The notes under the pieces were generated by a model that saw only the letters and a list, made by a program, of their open reading frames with translations, was not told the DNA's origin and did not search any database. 41,345 bases of DNA from an uncultured Lachnospiraceae bacterium (lineage in GTDB: Bacteria; Bacillota; Clostridia; Lachnospirales; Lachnospiraceae), in NCBI GenBank assembly GCA_947628705.1, contig CANRAZ010000016.1:1-41345 (forward strand), written 5' to 3'. The position numbers were made by a program, and so were the translations under genes. Positions 1 through 8,661 of this stretch are shown here, piece after piece (position 1 is the stretch's first letter; each line of letters opens with the position of its first letter).

Positions 1-25
1 TCCCTTACCATTTATACCAAAAAAG

Positions 26-65
26 AATAAGTTTGTAAGCCATTTTTCTTGCTTACAAACTTATT
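26..65. promoter_or_regulatory. Perfect 15-bp stem-loop ahead of transketolase
   Basis: Bases 26-40 (AATAAGTTTGTAAGC) are perfectly complementary to 51-65, with a 10-base loop. The right arm ends five bases before the AGGAG ribosome binding site at 70-74. On the + strand no T-run follows, so it is not a classical terminator in that direction. Read on the - strand it is followed by CTTTTTT, but no - strand gene feeds it inside the window. It may be a leader hairpin, an operator, or the terminator of something lost. Confidence 0.6.
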
Positions 66-82
66 ATACGAGGAGTATATTT

Positions 83-2107
83 ATGAGTCATATTGATAAC
101 CTGTCTGTAAATGCGGTAAGAGTGCTTGCCGTTGATGCAATTCAGAAGGCAAACTCAGGGCATCCGGGCCTGCCGCTTGGCGCCGCCCCTACGGCTTATG
201 AACTATGGGCGAACCAGATGAAGCATAACCCGTCTAATCCGGACTGGCTGAACAGGGACCGGTTCATTCTTTCAGGGGGACACGGTTCGGCGCTGCTCTA
301 TTCGCTTCTCCATTTGTTCGGCTATGGGCTTACGGTGGAGGATCTTAAACAGTTCAGGCAGGAGGACTCTCTTACTCCGGGTCATCCGGAATACCGGCAT
401 ACAAAGGGCATTGAAGCAACGACGGGACCCCTTGGAGCAGGAATGGGAATGGCAGTCGGAATGGCAATGGCGGAGGCTCACATGGCAGCCAGATTTAACA
501 GGGAAGGCTGTCCGGTGATCGACCACTATACATATGTTCTCGGCGGCGACGGCTGTATGCAGGAGGGTATTACCTACGAGGCAATGTCTTTGGCAGGAAC
601 TCTCAAGCTGGGAAAGCTTATTGTAATCTATGACAGCAATAACATTTCAATAGAAGGAAATATTGACATTGCCTTTACGGAAAATGTTCAGGAGCGTTTT
701 AAGGCAATGGGCTTCCAGACGATTACGGTAGAAGACGGAAACAACACGGAGGCCATCGGCGCCGCTATTGCGGCCGCAAAGGCGGATAAGAGCCGTCCTT
801 CCCTCATTACGGTTAAGACTACTATCGGCTACGGTACTCCAAAGGCAGGAACAGCCTCTGTTCACGGTTCGCCAATCGGTGCAGAGGGAATCGAAGTGAT
901 GAAGGACAATTTTGGATGGCCGAGTAAAGAGCCTTTCTTTGTGCCGGACGAGGTTTATGCGCATATGAGGGAGGTTCAGGCCAAGCTTGCGTCTTATGAA
1001 GAGGAATGGAACGCTCTTTACGGAAAATACTGTGAAAAATATCCTGACGCAGCAAAAGAACTGACTGAGTTCCTTGACATGAAGTCAGGAGAAAAGCTTT
1101 ATAATGACGACGGCTACTGGAATGACACGGTTAACGACATGAAGCCTGCTAAGATCCTTGATTATGCAAAGGATTCAGATGCTTCAAGGAACATCAGCGG
1201 CTGGGTGCTTAATAAAAAGCTCAGCGCAAGTATTCCTAATCTTATCGGCGGCTCCGCAGACCTTGCTCCTTCTAACATGACCTACGTAAACGGAGCGGGC
1301 GATTTTTCGGCTAAGGATTATTCAGGAAGAAATCTCCATTTTGGAATCAGGGAATTTGCAATGTCGGCCATTGCAAACGGTATGGTGCTTCACGGCTGCC
1401 GTGCTTACTGCGCAACCTTCTTCGTTTTTTCCGATTATATAAAGCCGATGGCGAGACTTGCTTCTCTCATGCAGATCCCTACGACCTACGTACTGACGCA
1501 TGACAGTATCGGGGTTGGGGAGGACGGACCGACCCATGAGCCTGTTGAGCAGCTTGCGATGCTTCGTTCCCTTCCTAATTTTCATGTTTTCCGTCCGGCA
1601 GACGCTACGGAGACGCTTGCGGCATGGTATGCGGCCGTAACATCTGAAAGGACTCCTACGGCGCTTGTGCTTACAAGACAGAATCTTGCACCGCTTGCAG
1701 GTTCGTCTAAGGAAGCTCTGAAGGGAGCATACATAATCGAAGATTCGTCAAAAAAGGTACCGGACGCAATACTCATGGCTTCGGGCTCGGAGGTCGCGCT
1801 CTGTATTGATGCAAAGAAAGCCTTGGCAGAGGAAGGCATAGACGTTAGGGTGGTTTCGGTTCCGTGTATGGACGTGTTCGAGGAACAGCCTGAGGATTAT
1901 AAAGAAAAAATACTTCCGAAGGAAGTGCGTGCCAGAGTTGCCGTTGAGGCGGCTTCGGGCTTTGGCTGGGGAAGCTACGTAGGACTTGACGGAACTACCG
2001 TAACAATGAAGGGATTTGGCGCATCGGCGCCTAACAAGCTTCTGTTTAAAAAATTCGGATTTACAACTGAAAATGTAGCGGCAGCAGTTAAGTCTGTGAT
2101 TAAATAA
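83..2107 (+). CDS. tkt: Transketolase
   Basis: Thiamine-diphosphate enzyme of the non-oxidative pentose phosphate pathway, moving two-carbon units from ketoses to aldoses in the cytosol. The protein has 674 residues, the full length of bacterial transketolases. The N-terminal domain has GHPG (26-29), His66 and the ThDP-binding GDGCMQEG (155-162) followed by NN at 186-187. The middle pyrimidine domain carries FGIREFAM with the conserved catalytic Glu, and the C-terminal domain is intact. The ATG at 83 follows AGGAG at 70-74. The gene stands alone: a hairpin sits just upstream (26-65) and a terminator just downstream (2126-2153). Paralogues such as DXP synthase are excluded by length and by the transketolase-type motifs. 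Nothing looks damaged. Confidence 0.97.
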   Translation: MSHIDNLSVNAVRVLAVDAIQKANSGHPGLPLGAAPTAYELWANQMKHNPSNPDWLNRDRFILSGGHGSALLYSLLHLFGYGLTVEDLKQFRQEDSLTPGHPEYRHTKGIEATTGPLGAGMGMAVGMAMAEAHMAARFNREGCPVIDHYTYVLGGDGCMQEGITYEAMSLAGTLKLGKLIVIYDSNNISIEGNIDIAFTENVQERFKAMGFQTITVEDGNNTEAIGAAIAAAKADKSRPSLITVKTTIGYGTPKAGTASVHGSPIGAEGIEVMKDNFGWPSKEPFFVPDEVYAHMREVQAKLASYEEEWNALYGKYCEKYPDAAKELTEFLDMKSGEKLYNDDGYWNDTVNDMKPAKILDYAKDSDASRNISGWVLNKKLSASIPNLIGGSADLAPSNMTYVNGAGDFSAKDYSGRNLHFGIREFAMSAIANGMVLHGCRAYCATFFVFSDYIKPMARLASLMQIPTTYVLTHDSIGVGEDGPTHEPVEQLAMLRSLPNFHVFRPADATETLAAWYAAVTSERTPTALVLTRQNLAPLAGSSKEALKGAYIIEDSSKKVPDAILMASGSEVALCIDAKKALAEEGIDVRVVSVPCMDVFEEQPEDYKEKILPKEVRARVAVEAASGFGWGSYVGLDGTTVTMKGFGASAPNKLLFKKFGFTTENVAAAVKSVIK

Positions 2108-2125
2108 ATTTATACAGCAACTTAC

Positions 2126-2153
2126 GCCTCCGGGTCAGTCCCGGGGGCATTTT
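2126..2153 (+). terminator. Rho-independent terminator after tkt
   Basis: GCCTCCGGG (2126-2134), loop TCAGT, CCCGGGGGC (2140-2148), then ATTTT. Nine base pairs with one G-T wobble, 18 bases after the transketolase stop codon. Confidence 0.85.
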
Positions 2154-2221
2154 CCGTAAAAATGAGCTTGACCGTTTAGTATAGGATAAAGTTTTCGGAC
2201 TGTAAGGCATGAGGACCGGAT

Positions 2222-3940
2222 ATGACGAGAGATGTACGAAGAAAAAAGCAGAAAAGGAGAATGTGCATTAACAAAAAGCATGCCGTGCTGTCTGTGCTTG
2301 CTCTTGCGGCGGTCGTGATACTGGCTGTCTTTGTAAGAGATAAGCTTTTGCTGATACATAAACCGGCGGACGGAGATGATAGGGCTGATTATTACGAAAA
2401 TAAAGAAATAAGCGATGAAAACAAACTGCTTATTTCGGGCGCTTCAGCCGGCATAAATACAAATCCGGATCAAAAGGGACTGGAGCCTTATCTGCGTCTC
2501 GACGGAGTGAGGCTTGATAACTATTACCGTCAAAACGAGGTTTTCTTTGCGGAGGAAGACTTTGAGACAAAAGGCGTACTAACGTATAGAGGGAACTCGC
2601 TCAGAAGCGGCTCCGTTTACGGGAACGCGGGAATAAAAGAGGGAGTCCTGTCGGAAGCATGGAAGGTAAAAACAGGAAAAAGCGTTGCTCTTTCAAAAAA
2701 TATAGATTATGTAGGACAGCCCTTGATTATTACGTGGTCTGAGACGGAAAAAAAGCTGCTGAATCTTAAGAAAAGCGTCGATGACAGCGGCGAGCTTACG
2801 GAGGTAATCTGTGCTGGCGTTGACGGAAAGGTTTATTTTCTGGACATCAGCGACGGGTCTAGCACCAGAGAACCGATCAATCTCGGCTGCCCCGTTACGG
2901 GAACAGGAACGATTTGCCCTGATAAAACTCCGATGTACGTGGTAGGGGCAGGGGATTGCTCACAGGGAGACACTTCCGAAATCTATGTTATGGATTTAAT
3001 AAGTTCAGCGGTAATACATTCCTTTGGCGACAGAAGAAATTTTGCGATGGAGCTTCCTGAAGAAAAGTACGATTTTTCTGCTTCGGCAATTATTTCGGAT
3101 GCGATTGACTGTCTTATTACGCAGGGAGAAAACGGAGTTATTTATTCATACAGCCTTAGCGCTTCTGCATCGAGCGGAGAGCTTGGCGCCTCCTTTTCTC
3201 AAAGCGCTGAATACACCTATAAAATCGGCGTCGGAGAGGATAAAAAGGAGCTGCCGGAGTTTGCTTCAAGCCCTGCGGCGTGGGGCTCATATTTGTATAC
3301 CGTCGATAAAAACGGATATCTGCTTTGTACAGATGTGAATGACTGGAACACCGTATGGGTTAGGAATCTGGGAGCCTCCTGTGATGCGACTCCGTGTCTT
3401 GAGATTGACAAAAACACCGGAAACGCATATATTTATATCGGCAGCTCCCTGAAGCTTTCAGACGGAAAGAAAACCGCAGGCGAGGTTTATATTTACAAGC
3501 TTAACGCCGCTAACGGCGACATCATCTGGAGACGTGAATATGAGGCTCAGGTGACCAAAAAGACGGACGGCGGAGTTGTAGCCTCGGCATGTCTCGGAAC
3601 AGGCAGGCTTGATGAGTATGTTTATTTTACGGTCGCAGGCTGTGACAGTAAAAAATCAGGTCTTGTCGTGTGCCTAGACAAGGAAGACGGAGGAGAGCGC
3701 TACTCGGTAGAACTCAAAAATTACAGCGTAAGCGACCCCGTAGCCGTTTACGGAGAAAACGGAAAGGGCTATGTTGTAATTTGTGACAATGAAGGGAACA
3801 TATTTATGCTTGAGGGCGAAAGCGGAGAATGTCTTTCTGTCTTAAAGCTCAGGGAAAGGCTTACCTCAAGCCCGGCAGTATATGACGGTATCCTGACGGT
3901 AGCTACAGAAGAAGGAATTTATGGGATAAAGCTTAAATAG
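2222..3940 (+). CDS. Membrane-anchored PQQ-like beta-propeller protein
   Basis: Extracytoplasmic protein of 572 residues whose role I cannot name. A basic N-terminus is followed by one hydrophobic segment at about 20-39, with no lipobox, so it is probably a type II single-span anchor. The remainder has repeats of the quinoprotein/PQQ-like beta-propeller type: each blade pairs a short YxVDKNGYLxCxD or VxCLDKEDG hairpin with a W/Y-rich strand, for example near 355-390, 400-435 and 480-500. The blades resemble the BamB and PQQ-like family, which serves as a binding scaffold rather than an enzyme; no catalytic site is visible. The ATG at 2222 is preceded by GAGGA seven bases upstream; a second Met (residue 14) lies just before the membrane segment. 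It begins after the tkt terminator, and a weak terminator follows at 3944-3966. Confidence 0.7.
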   Translation: MTRDVRRKKQKRRMCINKKHAVLSVLALAAVVILAVFVRDKLLLIHKPADGDDRADYYENKEISDENKLLISGASAGINTNPDQKGLEPYLRLDGVRLDNYYRQNEVFFAEEDFETKGVLTYRGNSLRSGSVYGNAGIKEGVLSEAWKVKTGKSVALSKNIDYVGQPLIITWSETEKKLLNLKKSVDDSGELTEVICAGVDGKVYFLDISDGSSTREPINLGCPVTGTGTICPDKTPMYVVGAGDCSQGDTSEIYVMDLISSAVIHSFGDRRNFAMELPEEKYDFSASAIISDAIDCLITQGENGVIYSYSLSASASSGELGASFSQSAEYTYKIGVGEDKKELPEFASSPAAWGSYLYTVDKNGYLLCTDVNDWNTVWVRNLGASCDATPCLEIDKNTGNAYIYIGSSLKLSDGKKTAGEVYIYKLNAANGDIIWRREYEAQVTKKTDGGVVASACLGTGRLDEYVYFTVAGCDSKKSGLVVCLDKEDGGERYSVELKNYSVSDPVAVYGENGKGYVVICDNEGNIFMLEGESGECLSVLKLRERLTSSPAVYDGILTVATEEGIYGIKLK

Positions 3941-3943
3941 CAG

Positions 3944-3966
3944 ACAGGGCTGTTAGCCGCTGTTTT
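3944..3966 (+). terminator. Possible weak terminator
   Basis: ACAGGGCT (3944-3951) pairs with AGCC-g-CTGT (3955-3963) across a 3-base loop, with one bulged G, followed by TTTA. It lies four bases after the stop of the beta-propeller gene. The stem is short and interrupted. Confidence 0.4.
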
Positions 3967-4013
3967 ATGCTCCGGCTGATGTATGGGGGAACAGAAGTTT
4001 TCGGAGGCAGAAA

Positions 4014-5210
4014 ATGAAGTCGTATGATGTTTTTTTGGATCTTGCTGTAATAATAGCCTTTGCCAAGTTATTTGGAATAGCGGCAAGGAAACTGAAAGCG
4101 CCCCAGGTAGTGGGAATGATAATTGCAGGACTGTTAATCGGTCCAAGCTGCTTGGGAATAGTCGTTCAGACGGACTTCCTTACGCAAATGGCTGAAATCG
4201 GCGTAGTGCTTTTGATGTTCTCGGCAGGTCTTGAGACGAACCTTAAGGATTTGTTTAAAACAGGACCCAAGGCGCTTGCGATAGCCTGTGCAGGCGTATT
4301 TATACCCTTTATAATGGGTACTATATATTATCTTCTTTTTTATGGGTTTGCGCCTGTCGGTTCTGAAAAGTTTTTAGAGGCGGTATTTATAGGAACGATA
4401 ATGACAGCCACTTCGGTGTCCATTACGGTTCAGACTCTTAAAGAGCTTGGAAAAATAAATTCCCTTATCGGCACCACGATAGTAAGCGCCGCTATCATAG
4501 ACGATGTAATCGGAATTGTTGTGCTTACGGTTGTAATAGGCTTTAAGAGCGGAAATGCGGACGTTGGAAAGACCTTCTTAAATATCGGTCTCTTTTTTGC
4601 GTTAAGCATTATTATCGGTTATCTGTTATATCACTTCTTCAGAGTAGTTGAAAAAAAATGGCCTCATACGAGACGTATTCCTATCATGGGTCTGACCTTG
4701 TGCTTTGTGATGGCATATGTTGCAGAGGAGGTTTTTGGCATTGCAGACATTACCGGAGCGTACGTAGCCGGCATAATACTTTGCAGCACCAGAAATTCCG
4801 AATATATAGATGAGAAGATGAATATCAGCTCTTACATGATGTTCGGACCTGTTTTCTTTGCGTCTATCGGACTTAAGACCGATATCAGTCATATGAATTC
4901 AGGAATTCTTCTATTTTCCGCCGGCTTTATTGTTGTTGCTCTTTTGGGAAAAATCATTGGCTGCGGCCTTTGCGGAAGAATATGCGGTTTTAAGGGAAAG
5001 GAAAAGTACATCATCGGCGTCGGAATGATGACAAGAGGAGAGGTGGCTCTGATAGTAGCCCAAAAGGGTCTTGCGGTCGGTCTGGTCGATTCCGTTTATT
5101 TTGCTTCCGTGATCCTTTTGATAATGGTTTCGAGCATCGCGACTCCGATACTTTTAAAGCTGCTGTTCAGGCAGTCAGACGGACAGCCCGAAAATTTGCA
5201 GCAGGCGTGA
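4014..5210 (+). CDS. Cation:proton antiporter, CPA2 family
   Basis: Polytopic membrane protein of 398 residues, expected to exchange Na+ or K+ for protons and so to serve pH and ion homeostasis. It has about 12 hydrophobic segments spread over the whole length. Family marks are GMIIAGLLIGP near residues 34-45, an aspartate pair in AAIIDDVIGI near 160-169 (the ion-binding pair of NapA/KefB-like transporters), ADITGAYVAGIIL near 243-255, and FFASIGLKTDI near 283-293. There is no C-terminal TrkA-N or TrkA-C domain, so it is the short antiporter form rather than KefB/KefC. The ATG at 4014 follows GGAGG at 4002-4006. Ion specificity cannot be read from the sequence. Confidence 0.88.
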   Translation: MKSYDVFLDLAVIIAFAKLFGIAARKLKAPQVVGMIIAGLLIGPSCLGIVVQTDFLTQMAEIGVVLLMFSAGLETNLKDLFKTGPKALAIACAGVFIPFIMGTIYYLLFYGFAPVGSEKFLEAVFIGTIMTATSVSITVQTLKELGKINSLIGTTIVSAAIIDDVIGIVVLTVVIGFKSGNADVGKTFLNIGLFFALSIIIGYLLYHFFRVVEKKWPHTRRIPIMGLTLCFVMAYVAEEVFGIADITGAYVAGIILCSTRNSEYIDEKMNISSYMMFGPVFFASIGLKTDISHMNSGILLFSAGFIVVALLGKIIGCGLCGRICGFKGKEKYIIGVGMMTRGEVALIVAQKGLAVGLVDSVYFASVILLIMVSSIATPILLKLLFRQSDGQPENLQQA

Positions 5211-5296
5211 CGGCCGCGGAAAATTGTGGAAAAAGCGTAATAGCGGGATTTTATTAATGCAGAAACGCAGACATTGGGCTGCGGACAGGAGGATAT

Positions 5297-7378
5297 ATGT
5301 GTAATAACTGTAAAAAACCTTATTATATCACTACGGCGATAGCTTATACTTCAGGCAAGCCCCATATCGGGAACACCTATGAGGCTGTACTTGCAGATGC
5401 GATTGCGCGCTTTAAGCGTTATCAGGGCTATGATGTTTTCTTTCAGACAGGAACAGACGAGCATGGCCAGAAAATTGAGGAAAAGGCGGCGCAGTCACAG
5501 GTAACGCCTAAGGAATTTGTCGACGGAGTGGCAGGACAGATAAAAAGCATTTGGGATTTGATGAACACAAGCTATGACAAGTTTATCAGAACCACAGATG
5601 ACGAACATGAAAAACAGGTTCAGAAGATATTTAAAAAGCTCTATGAGCAGGGCGATATTTATAAAGGCTCCTACAAGGGGCTTTACTGCACTCCTTGCGA
5701 GTCTTTCTGGACCGAATCCCAGCTTGTTGACGGAAAGTGCCCTGACTGCGGACGCGACGTGGTTCCGGCAGAGGAGGAGGCATACTTCTTCAAGATGAGC
5801 AAGTATGCGGACAGGCTTATTGAGCATATCAATTCACATCCTGAATTTATACAGCCTGTAAGCCGTAAAAATGAGATGATGAACAACTTCCTTCTTCCGG
5901 GCCTCCAGGATTTGTGCGTGTCACGTTCCTCATTTAAGTGGGGAATTCCGGTTGATTTTGACGATAAGCATGTTGTGTATGTATGGCTGGACGCTCTCAC
6001 AAACTACATTACAGGAATAGGCTACGATGCAGACGGAAATCACGGTGAAAAGTACGGAAAGTACTGGCCGGCTGACCTGCACCTTATCGGGAAGGATATT
6101 ATCCGCTTCCACACTATTTACTGGCCGATATTCCTTATGGCTCTTGGCGAGCCGCTTCCTGCTCAGGTATTCGGTCACCCGTGGCTTTTACAGGGCGGCG
6201 AAAAGATGAGCAAGTCCAAGGGAAACGTAATTTACGCAGACGATTTGGTTTCGCTTTTCGGAGTGGATGCGGTACGTTACTTTGTGCTGCATGAAATGCC
6301 TTTTGACAACGACGGAATAATTACTTGGGAGCTTGTGGTCGAGAGGTCAAATTCAGACCTTGCCAATACTCTTGGAAATCTTGTTAACCGTACAATATCC
6401 ATGAGCAACAAATACTTTGGAGGAGCGGTAAATAAGGGCAAGGAGCCGGTAAGCGCTGAAAATGCGGAAATAGATGAGGATTTGAGGGCGGTCGTTACAG
6501 GAACGGTAAAGAAGGTAAGCGAGAAGATGGAAAGTCTTCGCGTTGCAGACGCCCTTACCGAGATTTTTGCGCTCTTTAAAAGATGCAATAAGTATATTGA
6601 TGAGACGATGCCTTGGGTGCTTGCTAAAAATGAAGAGGATTCAGACAGGTTGAGCGGAGTTCTTTACAATCTTTCCGAGAGCATCATAATCGGCGCAAGT
6701 CTTCTTTCAAGCTTTCTTCCTGAAACTGCTGAAAAAACCGTAAAGATGTTTAATGCGGAAATCAGGCCATTTGAAAGCCTCGGCGAATTTGGGCTTTACG
6801 AGGACGGCTCAAAGGTATGCGAGAAGCCTGAAATACTGTTTGCAAGGCTTGACCTTAAAGAGATTCTTCCAAAAGTAGAGGAAATCCGTAAAAAGCAGAA
6901 GGAAGAATATGAAGCCGAGCAGGCAAAAATAGAAGCTCTTAACGGAGCCGTTCAGACTAAAGAAGGAGTTATTAAACAGGAGTCAAATAAAGATGCGGCG
7001 GCAAAACCGTCTGAAGATGACGAAAGCCGTTTTATTGACCTTGAAGCCAAGCCTGAAATTTCTTATGACGACTTTGCAAGGCTTCAGTTACAGGTGGGAG
7101 TAATTGAGCACTGCGAAGAGGTTAAAAAATCCAAAAAGCTTCTTGTCAGCAAGGTAAGGGTGGGGAGCAGGCTTCTCCAGATAGTTTCAGGAATAAAGAA
7201 AAATTATTCTCCGGAGGATATGGTAGGAAAGCACGTGTGCGTTCTTGTGAATCTTAAGCCGGCAACGCTTGCCGGAATCACTTCCGAAGGCATGCTCTTG
7301 TGTGCTGAAGACGAGAATGGCGAGCTTTCTCTTATGACTACGGACAAATTTATGCCGTCGGGTGCGGAAATCTGCTGA
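5297..7378 (+). CDS. metG: Methionine--tRNA ligase
   Basis: Charges tRNA-Met with methionine for translation. The protein has 693 residues. The HIGH-type signature is PHIGNT (22-27); the zinc knuckle carries CTPC and CPDC with four cysteines, as in the Clostridia-type enzyme; the KMSKS loop is at 303-307. An anticodon-binding helical domain runs to about 540. A low-complexity charged linker (about 545-600) leads to a C-terminal OB-fold tRNA-binding (EMAP/Arc1-like) domain from about 605 to the end, normally used for dimerisation and tRNA capture. The ATG at 5297 follows AGGAGG at 5287-5292. I saw no T-box antiterminator in the 86-base upstream gap. The next gene starts 18 bases downstream, so the ABC-like pair may be cotranscribed. 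Confidence 0.97.
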   Translation: MCNNCKKPYYITTAIAYTSGKPHIGNTYEAVLADAIARFKRYQGYDVFFQTGTDEHGQKIEEKAAQSQVTPKEFVDGVAGQIKSIWDLMNTSYDKFIRTTDDEHEKQVQKIFKKLYEQGDIYKGSYKGLYCTPCESFWTESQLVDGKCPDCGRDVVPAEEEAYFFKMSKYADRLIEHINSHPEFIQPVSRKNEMMNNFLLPGLQDLCVSRSSFKWGIPVDFDDKHVVYVWLDALTNYITGIGYDADGNHGEKYGKYWPADLHLIGKDIIRFHTIYWPIFLMALGEPLPAQVFGHPWLLQGGEKMSKSKGNVIYADDLVSLFGVDAVRYFVLHEMPFDNDGIITWELVVERSNSDLANTLGNLVNRTISMSNKYFGGAVNKGKEPVSAENAEIDEDLRAVVTGTVKKVSEKMESLRVADALTEIFALFKRCNKYIDETMPWVLAKNEEDSDRLSGVLYNLSESIIIGASLLSSFLPETAEKTVKMFNAEIRPFESLGEFGLYEDGSKVCEKPEILFARLDLKEILPKVEEIRKKQKEEYEAEQAKIEALNGAVQTKEGVIKQESNKDAAAKPSEDDESRFIDLEAKPEISYDDFARLQLQVGVIEHCEEVKKSKKLLVSKVRVGSRLLQIVSGIKKNYSPEDMVGKHVCVLVNLKPATLAGITSEGMLLCAEDENGELSLMTTDKFMPSGAEIC

Positions 7379-7396
7379 TAAAGGGAAAAGGGGAAT

Positions 7397-8650
7397 ATGA
7401 AAAGATTTTTTGCCGAACTGGGCTTTATGATGAAAAACCGAAAACACTTTTTCTTTCTGGTTCTTATTTGGACAGTATTGTCAATTGCTGTTTTTTCATA
7501 CGGAGTAGGTCTTGAAAATACGATAACAAGAGCCTTCGGTGATACGCAGGAAAAAGAGACCAAAGCTTATCATTTTGAAATTGAAGGTGATGAAAATGTT
7601 GTTATTTCGGCATCGGTGCTTCAGCAGGAGATACTTATAAACGAGCTGCTTAACGAAAATGATAAATTTTCACATTATGAGTATCTTGATACCACAGCCA
7701 CGCTTTCAAAACTCAATGATTTGAACGTAGCGATAAATGACGGCGACATATCGGGTGAAGATGCGGACGGTAAGAAATCATATAAGGTTCATCTCCTTTT
7801 TGCAGATGAAAAAACGGCTCTCGAGGCCGGTATGCAAAACATAACAGGAGTGTTCACAAGGCCGAATGATTATAATGAAAAAGTACCGATGATGTTCGGC
7901 TACGATTGGACAAAGGGAGGCGCTAATCCAAGCAATGACGGTGACGAAGTAGTAACGGAAGTAGATAACTATAAAATGCTGTTTACCGGATATTTTACCA
8001 AGGACGAGGTATTTTCCATAGACGGGAAAAAGATTGAACTTAATCAGTACATATTTATCCCTCTAAGAAGTCTGGATAAGGACAGCCTTCCGGAAACGCA
8101 GGAGGGTAGAAAACGCTGGTACAATATATACAAGGTAAAAAATCAAGGGTATATTACGTCCGACATGTCTGCAAATTCCCTTCAGAAATATGTGGATGAT
8201 CTTGTAGAAGAAAACGGTATAAGCGGCAGAATTTTGATTGACGGCGCAGAGCACGGCAACAGGATTCTGTTTAGAGACGATGTCAGCGAAATCGCTTCAA
8301 CAGTGGTAACGGCAGGGTATGCGGCTCTTGCCCTTGCGCTCATGCTTCTGTTGGTGTATTTGATTACCAATTACAGCATCGGTTCGAGGTTTATGTTTCT
8401 TGCATATATAACAGGCACCGGAAAGCTTGAATTTATTTTTGTAAGTTTAATACAGATAATTATTTACCTTATTTTTACGTCAGGACCGGCTCTGGCAGTG
8501 GTTTTTGTACTTGGGAAGGTAACCGCAACAGATATGCCGGCGTATAAGTACGTTATAATTCCCGCCGTCTGCCTTTCGACATTGGGATTTTTGGCTAATA
8601 TAGTCAGAATCGTACTTTGGGATGCAGGCAAAAAACTTAGAAATGTCTAA
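7397..8650 (+). CDS. MacB/FtsX-like ABC permease with large ectodomain
   Basis: Membrane protein of 417 residues with the FtsX/MacB layout: one N-terminal transmembrane helix (about 15-37), an extracytoplasmic domain of about 255 residues (40-295), then three more helices at about 298-322, 338-372 and 381-402. FtsX-fold permeases of this kind are mechanotransmitters or lipid/peptide extruders, not classical importers. The next gene, 11 bases downstream, encodes an ATPase of the matching LolD/MacB class, so the two likely form one complex. Its ATG follows AAAGGGGAAT, and it lies 18 bases after metG. The sequence does not show what it transports. The ectodomain is not one I recognise. Confidence 0.65.
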   Translation: MKRFFAELGFMMKNRKHFFFLVLIWTVLSIAVFSYGVGLENTITRAFGDTQEKETKAYHFEIEGDENVVISASVLQQEILINELLNENDKFSHYEYLDTTATLSKLNDLNVAINDGDISGEDADGKKSYKVHLLFADEKTALEAGMQNITGVFTRPNDYNEKVPMMFGYDWTKGGANPSNDGDEVVTEVDNYKMLFTGYFTKDEVFSIDGKKIELNQYIFIPLRSLDKDSLPETQEGRKRWYNIYKVKNQGYITSDMSANSLQKYVDDLVEENGISGRILIDGAEHGNRILFRDDVSEIASTVVTAGYAALALALMLLLVYLITNYSIGSRFMFLAYITGTGKLEFIFVSLIQIIIYLIFTSGPALAVVFVLGKVTATDMPAYKYVIIPAVCLSTLGFLANIVRIVLWDAGKKLRNV

Positions 8651-8661
8651 CGGAGGTTCAG

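Noticed and set aside
5211-5296. T-box leader upstream of metG
   Set aside because: The gap is only 86 bases, with no T-box consensus or antiterminator.
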